The notes under the pieces: generated by a model | Seen by the model: only the letters and a program-made list of their open reading frames with translations | Database searches by the model: none | Told to the model about the DNA's origin: nothing | From: Oscillospiraceae bacterium | GTDB lineage: Bacteria > Bacillota > Clostridia > Oscillospirales > CAG-272 | Direction of reading: 5' to 3' | NCBI GenBank assembly: GCA_009779295.1 | Contig: WREN01000096.1 | Span: 1 to 7,993 of the forward strand | Length of the DNA: 7,993 nucleotides | Shown: positions 1 to 5,498 of the stretch, piece by piece | Layout of the letters: every line of letters begins with the position of its first letter | How positions within the stretch are numbered: position 1 is the stretch's first letter | Position numbers and translations under genes: made by a program

Positions 1-2
1 AA

Positions 3-146
3 TTGCTCGATGGTACAACTTTAACCGTCACACCGTTTAGTATTCCGTCCGGATACATGCTCGCCGTCGGAATAGTCGTATATTGCCTTTCGATTGTATT
101 CAAACACGGCATCACCCTGCAAATACAATCCGATGAAACTTTATAG
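3..146 (+). CDS. DUF2975-type membrane protein, C-terminal end (partial)
   Basis: Only the last 47 codons are in the window; the 5' part lies to the left. The visible peptide has one hydrophobic stretch (GYMLAVGIVVYCLSIVF), then a short polar tail containing FKHGITLQ and ending SDETL. A last transmembrane helix followed by F-x-x-G-x-x-L-Q and a short acidic tail is how DUF2975 proteins usually end. The stop codon TAG overlaps the Shine-Dalgarno site of the following XRE regulator gene, so the two are co-transcribed and probably translationally coupled. DUF2975 membrane proteins are often paired with exactly this kind of small YozG-like regulator. The function of the family is unknown to me. 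The assignment rests on a short tail plus context, so it is likely rather than certain. Confidence 0.72.
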   Translation: MLDGTTLTVTPFSIPSGYMLAVGIVVYCLSIVFKHGITLQIQSDETL

Positions 147-155
147 GAGGTAATT

Positions 156-365
156 ATGCCGATCATTTTACGTCTTGACCGCGTGATGGCGGACAGAAAA
201 ATCTCCCTGAACGAGTTGTCGGAAAAAGTTGGAATCGCCAACGTCAACTTGTCAAAGATTAAAACAGGCAAAATAAGCGCGATACGGTTCTCCACGTTGG
301 AGGCGATATGCGAAATCCTCGACTGCCAGCCGGGGGATATTTTGGAATATCAACGTAAAGAATAA
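156..365 (+). CDS. small XRE/Cro-family transcriptional regulator (YozG-like)
   Basis: This 69-residue protein is a single helix-turn-helix domain with nothing added. Helices run roughly over residues 4-13, 17-24 (LNELSEKVG), 28-36 (the recognition helix, NVNLSKIKTG) and 45-54 (STLEAICEILD), ending in the family signature CQPGDILEY. The domain is full length for the YozG-like group, which are 65-75 residue cytoplasmic DNA-binding proteins. The ATG is preceded by AGGAGG at 145-150 with a 5-base gap, which fixes the start. It directly follows the DUF2975 membrane-protein gene, and such pairs probably form an autoregulated unit, but no operator is visible because the promoter lies outside the window. 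Its 3' end faces the ankyrin gene with only 8 bases between the stop codons. Confidence 0.93.
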   Translation: MPIILRLDRVMADRKISLNELSEKVGIANVNLSKIKTGKISAIRFSTLEAICEILDCQPGDILEYQRKE

Positions 366-373
366 ATTACGCG

Positions 374-1972
374 TTATTTATCGTTCAAAGCACTTCTTAT
401 ATAATCTATAATACGCTGGCTTTTCATTGATTCAGCAATTTCCAAAGGCGTATCTTTCCCGTCAGTCCAGCCTTCTTTATAGTTAAGGTCTGCGCCGTTT
501 TCCACTAATATTTTAACAATTTCAAAAAAGCCTTTTTGAATTGCCACTGTTAATGGACATGATTCCCTGCCAGATAAATTAACATCAGCTCCTTGGTCAA
601 TCAAGTATTGAACCACATCTGCACGGTTGCTGCTTACTGCTGCACGCAACGGTGTATATTCCTTAGCTCTACATCCATTTACATTGGCGCCGTTTTCTAT
701 TAAAAATTTTATTGTTTCTAAACTTGCACTCCCGGCTGAATTCAATACCGTGGAATTATAATATTCGGAATTTATATCGGCTTTCAGTTCCGTGAGAAAA
801 TATTCCAATACGTCAATATAGTCGTTTCGCGCCGCCGCGACCATAGCTTTCTCAAATCGTTCCTCAACTAAGGGATACCCATGTTCGACAACCCATTTAA
901 CTGTATCTATATTGCCGTTTCCGCAAGCGATTTCAAGCACATCGACATACCCGCTCGTACCCATGGGTCCAACTTGAAGTTTTGCTCCGAGCTCAAACAA
1001 ATAATCCGCAATATCAAGATGGTTATTTTGCAGTGCGTATGTCAGGGGCGATTTGCTTTGTGGTGTAAATAATTCATTTGAAAGCATTTCGATATCAGCC
1101 TGTTCATTCAGTAAAAATTCTACATTTTCATATTTCCCGTATGAACACGCGACGCTGAGCAAGGTTTTAGGGTATCGTATGTCATTTATTTTTACATTTT
1201 CATCACATAAAACTTTTAGAGTTTCCGCGTTGCCGAAAGCACAAGTTAAATATAAAACACTCAGTTTGTTCTCCTGTTTTATTTTCCCGGCATTCGCCAG
1301 CGTAATCAACTTACCCTGATCACCCTGTATGGCGGCTTCTATTTCGGGCTCAAGTCCGGACGGTATATTCTGCTCCGTTAATCCGTCATAAATAAGTTTT
1401 ATTACAGATTCTTCACAATTCCCGTCTTTATATCCCTTAACCGCACAATTCATCGTGGTAGCAGTTATTTTTGCGCCGTGATTTATCAACGCATGAACAA
1501 TCTCCCAATTGCCATTATCACGGCAAGCATAATCAAGCGCGGTATAACCAAGCCTTCCCGTAAGGTTGATATCCGTTCTTTCATCATTTAATAAAACTTT
1601 ATAAAAGTTACTATATGTAAGACCAGAATAATGTATCCCTCCCTCCGGTCTTGCACCAATTGCATACATCAATAATGAGATACCGTTGTTTTTATCTATG
1701 TAATTTGGGTCTGCACCTTTCGACAATAAGTATTCGGATATAAGATATGATTTGTTTCGCATAGAATAAAGCAAAGGGACTTCATGGAGGGCGTAAAAGA
1801 ACGAACCTTTATTAACATCAGCTCCATTTTCAACTACTTCTTTCACGAACTCAAGATTGCCCGAAAAAATAGCTTTGCTCAATTCATCTGTATTCAGCAA
1901 ATAGAGTAAATGGCATGACGTTAGAAAATATAATAGGGTAAAAATGATTATTAAAAAGATAATTTTTTTCAT
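374..1972 (-). CDS. ankyrin-repeat lipoprotein
   Basis: This 532-residue protein starts with a lysine pair, a hydrophobic core (IIFLIIIFTLLYF) and a lipobox LTSC at residues 17-20. It should therefore be exported, lipidated on Cys20 and anchored on the outer face of the cytoplasmic membrane (or in the outer membrane if the host has one). The rest is about 14-15 ankyrin repeats from residue 30 to the end. The clearest are near the N-terminus (LEFVKEVVENGADVN) and in the last 130 residues (YTPLRAAVSSNRADVVQYL, FFEIVKILVENGADLN); the middle repeats are degenerate. Ankyrin stacks bind other proteins; there is no catalytic domain and the partner is unknown. The ATG abuts the TAA of thyX (TAAATG) and has only a weak Shine-Dalgarno sequence, GGCGG about 8 bases upstream inside thyX, so translation probably depends on re-initiation after thyX. 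The gene is visibly more AT-rich than thyX, which hints at a different origin. Confidence 0.9.
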   Translation of the reverse strand: MKKIIFLIIIFTLLYFLTSCHLLYLLNTDELSKAIFSGNLEFVKEVVENGADVNKGSFFYALHEVPLLYSMRNKSYLISEYLLSKGADPNYIDKNNGISLLMYAIGARPEGGIHYSGLTYSNFYKVLLNDERTDINLTGRLGYTALDYACRDNGNWEIVHALINHGAKITATTMNCAVKGYKDGNCEESVIKLIYDGLTEQNIPSGLEPEIEAAIQGDQGKLITLANAGKIKQENKLSVLYLTCAFGNAETLKVLCDENVKINDIRYPKTLLSVACSYGKYENVEFLLNEQADIEMLSNELFTPQSKSPLTYALQNNHLDIADYLFELGAKLQVGPMGTSGYVDVLEIACGNGNIDTVKWVVEHGYPLVEERFEKAMVAAARNDYIDVLEYFLTELKADINSEYYNSTVLNSAGSASLETIKFLIENGANVNGCRAKEYTPLRAAVSSNRADVVQYLIDQGADVNLSGRESCPLTVAIQKGFFEIVKILVENGADLNYKEGWTDGKDTPLEIAESMKSQRIIDYIRSALNDK

Positions 1973-2689
1973 TTAAATTTCCGCCGGCCTCCCGCACGAA
2001 TACGCGCCCTCCGAACACGCGCCGTACAAACAACCCGGTCCGGCGTTCGCGAACAGCAGCGGCGAAACTTCTCTGACGAGTTTCAGCATCTGCACGGCAA
2101 CTTCGCGTATCTCCCATTGCGCGCGGTTACAGCAGCGGAGCCCAAAGAAATTGTGGAGCGAACGCGCGTTCATCGTCATGATTATCTTCGTGTCGCAAGC
2201 GTTCGGCAGCACGAACCGCGCGTCTTCATTGGCTTTTTTTTCGGCGGCAGATCTATCCATGTTGACTTCTAAATATTTTTCTGTTAGAATATTACGTAAG
2301 CGCTCGTAATGCCGCACATCTTCCTCCATCGCTTCTTGAAATTCCGCTAACGCTTCGGGAATCGCCGCGATGTCCGGCGGCGTGATGTACTCGAAGTTGC
2401 GCATGTCAACGTAACGCTGACTCTGCACCGAAAACGACGCGATCCTGTGGCGCGTGATCTGCGCGAGCACAACCCTCGATATTCCCTCTATTCCGAACGT
2501 GTACGAAGCATGTTCAATCGGACTCTCGTGACCGAGGTCAGCGAGCATAGTTAAAAAACTATCAATTTTTTCAGGTGTAAGTTTCTCCATGAGCGTATCA
2601 ATATCGCTTTTGGAGTAGCAAAGTTTCGCGGCGGCAGCGACGAGTTTATCCGCATCGGGCGTATACGCCAATAATTCAACAAGCGGCAT
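1973..2689 (-). CDS. thyX: flavin-dependent thymidylate synthase ThyX
   Basis: ThyX makes dTMP from dUMP using methylenetetrahydrofolate as carbon donor and FAD with NAD(P)H as reductant; it acts as a cytoplasmic homotetramer. The diagnostic ThyX motif RHRxxxxxxxS is intact at residues 80-90 (RHRIASFSVQS). It is preceded by the family block GHESPIEHASYTF (53-65) and followed by LPNACDTKIIMTMNARSLHNFF-type sequence (161-182) and AQWEIR (190-195). The length of 238 residues is normal. The C-terminal tail is glycine and cysteine rich, with Cys220, Cys225 and Cys232 in a GPGC-LYGAC-SEG-SCGR arrangement. The start ATG has AAAGGA about 7 bases upstream. The gene diverges from the yfbR-type nucleotidase with 27 bases between start codons, and its stop codon directly precedes the ankyrin lipoprotein start. 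The presence of thyX suggests a host that may lack the classical ThyA, which cannot be checked here. Confidence 0.96.
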   Translation of the reverse strand: MPLVELLAYTPDADKLVAAAAKLCYSKSDIDTLMEKLTPEKIDSFLTMLADLGHESPIEHASYTFGIEGISRVVLAQITRHRIASFSVQSQRYVDMRNFEYITPPDIAAIPEALAEFQEAMEEDVRHYERLRNILTEKYLEVNMDRSAAEKKANEDARFVLPNACDTKIIMTMNARSLHNFFGLRCCNRAQWEIREVAVQMLKLVREVSPLLFANAGPGCLYGACSEGAYSCGRPAEI

Positions 2690-2704
2690 AAAAATTTCCT
2701 TTCT

Positions 2705-2710
2705 GAGGTG
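2705..2710 (+). promoter_or_regulatory. ribosome binding site deciding the nucleotidase start
   Basis: GAGGTG lies 6 bases before the ATG at 2717, an ideal Shine-Dalgarno position. The reading frame could formally begin three codons earlier at a GTG (2708), but that GTG is part of this site, so the ATG is preferred. Confidence 0.75.
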
Positions 2711-2716
2711 AAATAT

Positions 2717-3280
2717 ATGAATTATTCATTCTTTTCATTGGCTTTCCGGCAAAAATATATCCGGCGCTGGGGTTTGATGCGCAACACCAACCCCGAAAAT
2801 CTCTCCGAACACAGTTCCGAAACCGCGATGCTCACGCATGCGCTCGCCGTAATCGGGAATGAGATATTCGGAAAGGATTATGACGTCGGGCGAGTTACCA
2901 TCGCCGCTTTATTCCATGACGTGCCGGAAGTTTTCACGGGCGATTTGCCGACTCCGGTTAAGTATTTCAATGAGAAAATGCGTGAGAGTTACAAGGATAT
3001 TGAAAACAACGCAGTCTTGAAGTTGATTGAGAAGCTACCGCCGGAGTTGAAAGATGTCTACAGCGAAATTTTAAATGAAACCGATTTAAAACTCGTCAAG
3101 GCGGCAGACAAACTTTGCGCGTACATCAAATGTATCGAAGAAGAAAAAAGCGGCAACAGCGAGTTCAAAACAGCGAAAGAATCGCTGTTTAAAGTTATAA
3201 CCGAAATCGATTTGCCCGAGGTGAAATACTTCATCGATAACTTCTTGGGACCATTCTATCTCACGATCGATGAAATGTAG
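2717..3280 (+). CDS. yfbR: YfbR-type 5'-deoxynucleotidase (HD superfamily)
   Basis: The 187-residue protein matches E. coli YfbR along its whole length. YfbR is a cytoplasmic metal-dependent HD-domain phosphatase that hydrolyses deoxyribonucleoside 5'-monophosphates to deoxynucleosides and phosphate. The metal ligands are in place: His32 in the SEHS motif, His67-Asp68 in LFHDVPE, and Asp131 in KAADKLCAYIK. Also present are R17-W18 near the N-terminus, which correspond to the E. coli substrate-specificity residues, and the family block GDLPTPVKYF (75-84). The ATG at 2717 is chosen over an upstream GTG because that GTG lies within the Shine-Dalgarno sequence. The neighbour thyX, read divergently, acts on the same nucleotide pool. 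The last 20 bases overlap the end of the converging thpR gene, and no terminator is visible. No convincing promoter was found; it must lie inside the 5' end of thyX. Confidence 0.93.
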   Translation: MNYSFFSLAFRQKYIRRWGLMRNTNPENLSEHSSETAMLTHALAVIGNEIFGKDYDVGRVTIAALFHDVPEVFTGDLPTPVKYFNEKMRESYKDIENNAVLKLIEKLPPELKDVYSEILNETDLKLVKAADKLCAYIKCIEEEKSGNSEFKTAKESLFKVITEIDLPEVKYFIDNFLGPFYLTIDEM

Positions 3281-3743
3281 CGATTACGGAATATTTGAGA
3301 ACACCGTTGATACGCTCGCTTTTCATCAAATCAAAAGTGTTCACATCCATTTTCATTTCCGGCACGTCGAACTCAAATTCAGCTGACACTTCCCGCGCTA
3401 ACGTTATATGCGGCGTGAAATTGTAATCCGGCTTGATTTGCAAAACTTCGCTGATTCCATTTTGCAATTTCGTAAGCGTGTGATTTGGTTTCACACCCAC
3501 CCAGCAAATATCGCGGAATTTCCCGTGACCGGAAAATTCAATTTTGAACGGTTCGAATTTTATTTTGTTGAGATTAGAAATAATTTCGTTGTTTTTGTTT
3601 GTTTCCCCGATGAACACAAGCGTCATGTGCAGATTGTTACGCAGCGTATAATTCGCGTTCACCTGCGAACGCATAGTTTCTATTATTGACATCAAATCGT
3701 TTTTTATTTCGTCCGTGAAATTGATTCCTGTAAATAAACGCAT
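3261..3743 (-). CDS. thpR: RNA 2',3'-cyclic phosphodiesterase (2'-5' RNA ligase family, ThpR)
   Basis: This is a 2H phosphoesterase: it opens RNA 2',3'-cyclic phosphate ends to 2'-phosphates and in vitro can join tRNA halves by 2'-5' bonds. Its physiological role is poorly known. Both catalytic HxTx motifs are present, HMTL at residues 39-42 and HITL at 112-115, one in each half of the bilobal fold, and the N-terminus MRLFTGINF is typical. With 160 residues it is slightly shorter than the usual 175-190. I chose the second ATG (3743) because AGGAGG at 3754-3759 is 10 bases from it but only 1 base from the first ATG (3752), and because family members normally begin MRLF. It has a consensus promoter and diverges from hprK. 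Its 3' end overlaps the nucleotidase gene by 20 bases. Confidence 0.9.
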   Translation of the reverse strand: MRLFTGINFTDEIKNDLMSIIETMRSQVNANYTLRNNLHMTLVFIGETNKNNEIISNLNKIKFEPFKIEFSGHGKFRDICWVGVKPNHTLTKLQNGISEVLQIKPDYNFTPHITLAREVSAEFEFDVPEMKMDVNTFDLMKSERINGVLKYSVIATFHRS

Positions 3744-3753
3744 GAAAATCATC

Positions 3754-3759
3754 CCTCCT
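3754..3759 (-). promoter_or_regulatory. ribosome binding site of thpR
   Basis: On the minus strand this reads AGGAGG, a full Shine-Dalgarno sequence. It is 10 bases from the ATG at 3743 and 1 base from the ATG at 3752, which favours the inner start. It begins at, or within a base of, the predicted transcription start, so the mRNA may start with its ribosome binding site. Confidence 0.7.
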
Positions 3760-3765
3760 GCAATA

Positions 3766-3794
3766 ATTATAATGAATTGTTATTGATTTGTCAA
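3766..3794 (-). promoter_or_regulatory. consensus housekeeping promoter of thpR
   Basis: On the minus strand TTGACA (3794-3789), a 17-base spacer and TATAAT (3771-3766) make a perfect sigma-70/sigma-A promoter. The predicted start is near A3759, giving a leader of only about 16 bases to the chosen thpR start codon. Confidence 0.88.
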
Positions 3795-3796
3795 TA
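3781..3796. repeat. 16-bp inverted repeat spanning both -35 boxes (operator candidate)
   Basis: TATTGATTTGTCAATA has perfect 6-base arms (TATTGA / TCAATA) around TTTG. It contains the -35 box of hprK on one strand and that of thpR on the other. It could be a binding site for a dimeric regulator of both genes, or simply the result of two -35 boxes placed back to back. The spacing does not fit the FNR site, which has two ATCAA-type arms four bases apart. Confidence 0.5.
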
Positions 3797-3811
3797 TTTT
3801 TGGGGTATAAT
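3783..3811 (+). promoter_or_regulatory. promoter of hprK
   Basis: TTGATT (3783-3788), a 17-base spacer and TATAAT (3806-3811) form a good housekeeping promoter pointing to hprK. The start is predicted near A3818-G3819, two or three bases before the hairpin. The -35 directly abuts that of the divergent thpR promoter. Confidence 0.8.
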
Positions 3812-3820
3812 TAAATAAGT

Positions 3821-3851
3821 AAAAACACCCGCAGCAGCGGCGGGTGTTTTT
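3821..3851 (+). promoter_or_regulatory. strong hairpin at the 5' end of the hprK leader
   Basis: AAAAACACCCGC and GCGGGTGTTTTT pair perfectly over 12 bases around a 7-base loop (AGCAGCG). It looks like an intrinsic terminator with a U-run, but no plus-strand gene ends just upstream, and it lies between the predicted hprK promoter and its ribosome binding site. If the start is at 3818-3819, the stem forms at once at the 5' end of the mRNA and may protect it from decay. A terminator for stray upstream transcription (for example read-through from the nucleotidase gene) or an attenuator remain possible. Confidence 0.8.
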
Positions 3852-3876
3852 AAAACAAAGGAGTTGCACACAAACA

Positions 3877-4815
3877 ATGGAAGAACTATACACCGTCAAC
3901 TTATTAGAACTCATAAAAGAATTTCAACTCGAGGTGGCGTATTATCCGCCCGATATTGAAGTATTGGTTTCAAACCCCGACACAAACCGTCCGGGACTGC
4001 CGCTCACGGGATTTTTCGGACATTTTGAACCGACCCGTATCCAAGTTATCGGTAAAGGCGAATACGAATATATCCTCACGCTCGACCCTGACGTTTACGC
4101 GCAGCGCCTTGACGATTTGCTTTCGCGCAAACCGCCCGCCGTTATCTGGACTTCCGGACTTATCCCTGACGATATTATTATTGAGTGCGCGAAAAAATAC
4201 GAAGTGCCGGTATTAAAATCAAACTATCTCACATCTGAACTCATCGCTATGGTCGTCGCTTCTTTGCACGTCAGGCTCGCTCCACGCATAACGCGCCACG
4301 GCGTGTTCGTGGAAATTTACGGCGAAGGGCTGCTCGTACAAGGCGAAAGCGGCATAGGAAAAAGCGAGACCGCGATCGAACTTGTCAACCGCGGTCACAG
4401 ATTGATTGCTGATGATGCTGTGGAAATAAAAAAAGTTTCCGCCAAAACTTTGATAGGTACAGCTCCGGAAATAATACGGCACTATGTAGAACTCAGAGGT
4501 ATAGGGATTGTTGACGTGCGCAGGCTTTACGGTATGGGTGCTGTTAAAGAAACCGAAAGAATCGATTTGATTATCAATCTTGAACCGTGGATCAACGGTA
4601 AAATGTACGACCGTCTCGGCTTGGATACGGAATATACCGAAATCATGGGAATCCCGGTCCCCACTACAGTTATACCTGTCAAGCCCGGAAGAAACCTTGC
4701 CGTCGTTCTCGAAATCGCAGCTATGAACAACCGCCAGAAAAAGATGGGCTATAATACAGCCGTCGAGTTTAATAAAAAATTAATGGGGCAAATGGAAATC
4801 GAACTGGGAGAATAA
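3877..4815 (+). CDS. hprK: HPr kinase/phosphorylase
   Basis: HprK phosphorylates the PTS protein HPr on Ser46 with ATP or pyrophosphate and also removes that phosphate; in Firmicutes this controls carbon catabolite repression through CcpA. The protein has 312 residues, the normal length. Residues 1-130 form the variable N-terminal domain. The catalytic domain has His141, the Walker A loop GESGIGKS at 156-163, Asp179-Asp180, and the HprK signature around Glu205 (ELRGIGIVD, 205-213). It ends with the conserved block PVKPGRNLAVVLEIAAMN. The ATG at 3877 is preceded by AAAGGAG at 3857-3863, with a rather long 13-base spacer; an in-frame GTG at 3844 lies inside the hairpin and is not a credible start. 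No ptsH (HPr) or lgt, a frequent neighbour, is seen here. lexA follows after 79 bases with its own promoter. Confidence 0.96.
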   Translation: MEELYTVNLLELIKEFQLEVAYYPPDIEVLVSNPDTNRPGLPLTGFFGHFEPTRIQVIGKGEYEYILTLDPDVYAQRLDDLLSRKPPAVIWTSGLIPDDIIIECAKKYEVPVLKSNYLTSELIAMVVASLHVRLAPRITRHGVFVEIYGEGLLVQGESGIGKSETAIELVNRGHRLIADDAVEIKKVSAKTLIGTAPEIIRHYVELRGIGIVDVRRLYGMGAVKETERIDLIINLEPWINGKMYDRLGLDTEYTEIMGIPVPTTVIPVKPGRNLAVVLEIAAMNNRQKKMGYNTAVEFNKKLMGQMEIELGE

Positions 4816-4837
4816 ATCTTCCAATTGTGTTAAAACG

Positions 4838-4849
4838 CACATTAATGTG
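4838..4849. promoter_or_regulatory. 12-bp palindrome in the lexA promoter (operator candidate)
   Basis: CACATTAATGTG is a perfect palindrome ending one base before the lexA -10 box. A further TGTG at 4826-4829 gives three similar half-sites, and TGTGTTAAAA (4826-4835) is repeated as TGTGTTATAA (4846-4855) exactly 20 bases later, on the same face of the helix. A repressor bound here would block the promoter. It does not match the usual Firmicute LexA site (GAAC-N4-GTTC). Confidence 0.55.
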
Positions 4850-4856
4850 TTATAAT
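4848..4856 (+). promoter_or_regulatory. extended -10 promoter of lexA
   Basis: TGTTATAAT has a consensus TATAAT (4851-4856) with the TGn extension. No good -35 is present at 17 bases; TTGTGT (4825-4830) is too far away. Extended -10 promoters can work without a -35. The start is expected near 4863, about 30 bases before the lexA ATG. Confidence 0.65.
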
Positions 4857-4894
4857 TTATAAAGTTACAAAAATTTATTCAGGAGATTTAAAAT

Positions 4895-5491
4895 ATGGTT
4901 TCACTTAATGAAAAAGAAAAGGCAATTTACAATTTTATCACTGACACGATTCGCCGCGACGGATTTTCGCCGAGCGTCCGCGACGTTCAAAACGCGTTAA
5001 ATATAAGAAGTACCTCCACCGTCCATTCATACTTTGAACGGCTCGAAAAAAAAGGGTATATAAAAAAAGAATCCGGCAAAAGCCGGACTGTCAGGGTCGA
5101 ACCAATTGTGAATGAACCCAAACGGACTGTTAAAATTCCTATATTAAGCCAATTCACAATCGGAAGCCCTGTGCTTGCTGCGGAAAATTACGAGGGGTAT
5201 ATTGATTTCCCTCATATGAATCAATCATATAACCAAAATCAATTATTCGCCCTGCGCGTAAAAGATTCTAAAGTGAACGATACCGGCATGAATGCTAACG
5301 GCATGAATGCCGATGGAATTTCCGACGGCGATATCGTGGTTGTCAGGAAAGAAAATTCCATCCGAGACGGCGACATCGCCGTGTTGCTGACGCAAAACAA
5401 AATCATGGTTGTGAAATATACGTCCGATATGGATTCCGACGAAATTTTTGTAATCGGAAAAGTTATTTCATTAATACGATTTTACGAGTAA
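4895..5491 (+). CDS. lexA: LexA-family repressor with altered self-cleavage site
   Basis: LexA represses SOS DNA-repair genes and is normally inactivated by RecA-stimulated self-cleavage. Of 198 residues, 1-68 form a standard LexA winged helix (SPSVRDVQNAL at 25-35, STSTVHSYFERLEKKGYI at 39-56). The rest aligns with the S24 peptidase domain (IPILSQFTIGSP at 81-92, GDIAVLL at 159-165, Lys174 in VVKY as the likely catalytic lysine, ending GKVISLIRFYE). Three features are odd. The scissile Ala-Gly is Ile89-Gly90. The GDSM serine motif reads KDSK around Ser125 and is followed by an insertion with a tandem pentapeptide repeat. The segment after Lys174 is about 20 residues shorter than in B. subtilis LexA. 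Self-cleavage may be impaired, or the protein may be a paralogue. AGGAG at 4881-4885, 9 bases before the ATG, supports the start. The stop is 7 bases from the end of the converging HEAT gene. Confidence 0.88.
   Translation: MVSLNEKEKAIYNFITDTIRRDGFSPSVRDVQNALNIRSTSTVHSYFERLEKKGYIKKESGKSRTVRVEPIVNEPKRTVKIPILSQFTIGSPVLAAENYEGYIDFPHMNQSYNQNQLFALRVKDSKVNDTGMNANGMNADGISDGDIVVVRKENSIRDGDIAVLLTQNKIMVVKYTSDMDSDEIFVIGKVISLIRFYE
5285..5314 (+). repeat. two tandem 15-bp units inside lexA
   Basis: GGCATGAATGCTAAC (5285-5299) is followed directly by GGCATGAATGCCGAT (5300-5314); the first 11 bases are identical and 12 of 15 match. The units are in frame and encode GMNAN-GMNAD (residues 131-140), just after the expected catalytic serine. 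A weaker third unit may precede them (VNDTG, 127-131 in the shifted register). Confidence 0.85.
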
Positions 5492-5498
5492 GGGCTTT

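Noticed and set aside
362..381. Near-perfect 20-base inverted repeat across the stop codons of the XRE and ankyrin genes, as a possible two-way terminator
   Set aside because: It is mostly A-T, has no loop and one central mismatch pair, and has no U-run, so it would not work as an intrinsic terminator.
2043..2052. GTTCGCGAAC perfect palindrome in thyX
   Set aside because: Short palindrome inside a conserved coding stretch; no sign that it is used as a site.
1884..2117. Open frame of 77 codons on the minus strand spanning the thyX/ankyrin junction
   Set aside because: It is a shadow: thyX and the ankyrin gene explain the same bases in another frame, and its arginine-rich composition is typical of out-of-frame reading.
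2717..2729. ATGAATTATTCAT palindrome at the nucleotidase start as an operator
   Set aside because: It has 6-base arms but is mostly explained by the start codon and the following codons, and no promoter element is close enough to support a regulatory role.
2804..2817. GAAC-ACA-GTTC inside the nucleotidase gene as a LexA (Cheo) box
   Set aside because: The spacer is 3 bases instead of 4 and it lies within a coding region away from any promoter.
3844..3876. Upstream in-frame GTG as an earlier hprK start
   Set aside because: The GTG lies within the hairpin stem and before the ribosome binding site; the added residues do not resemble the HprK N-terminus.
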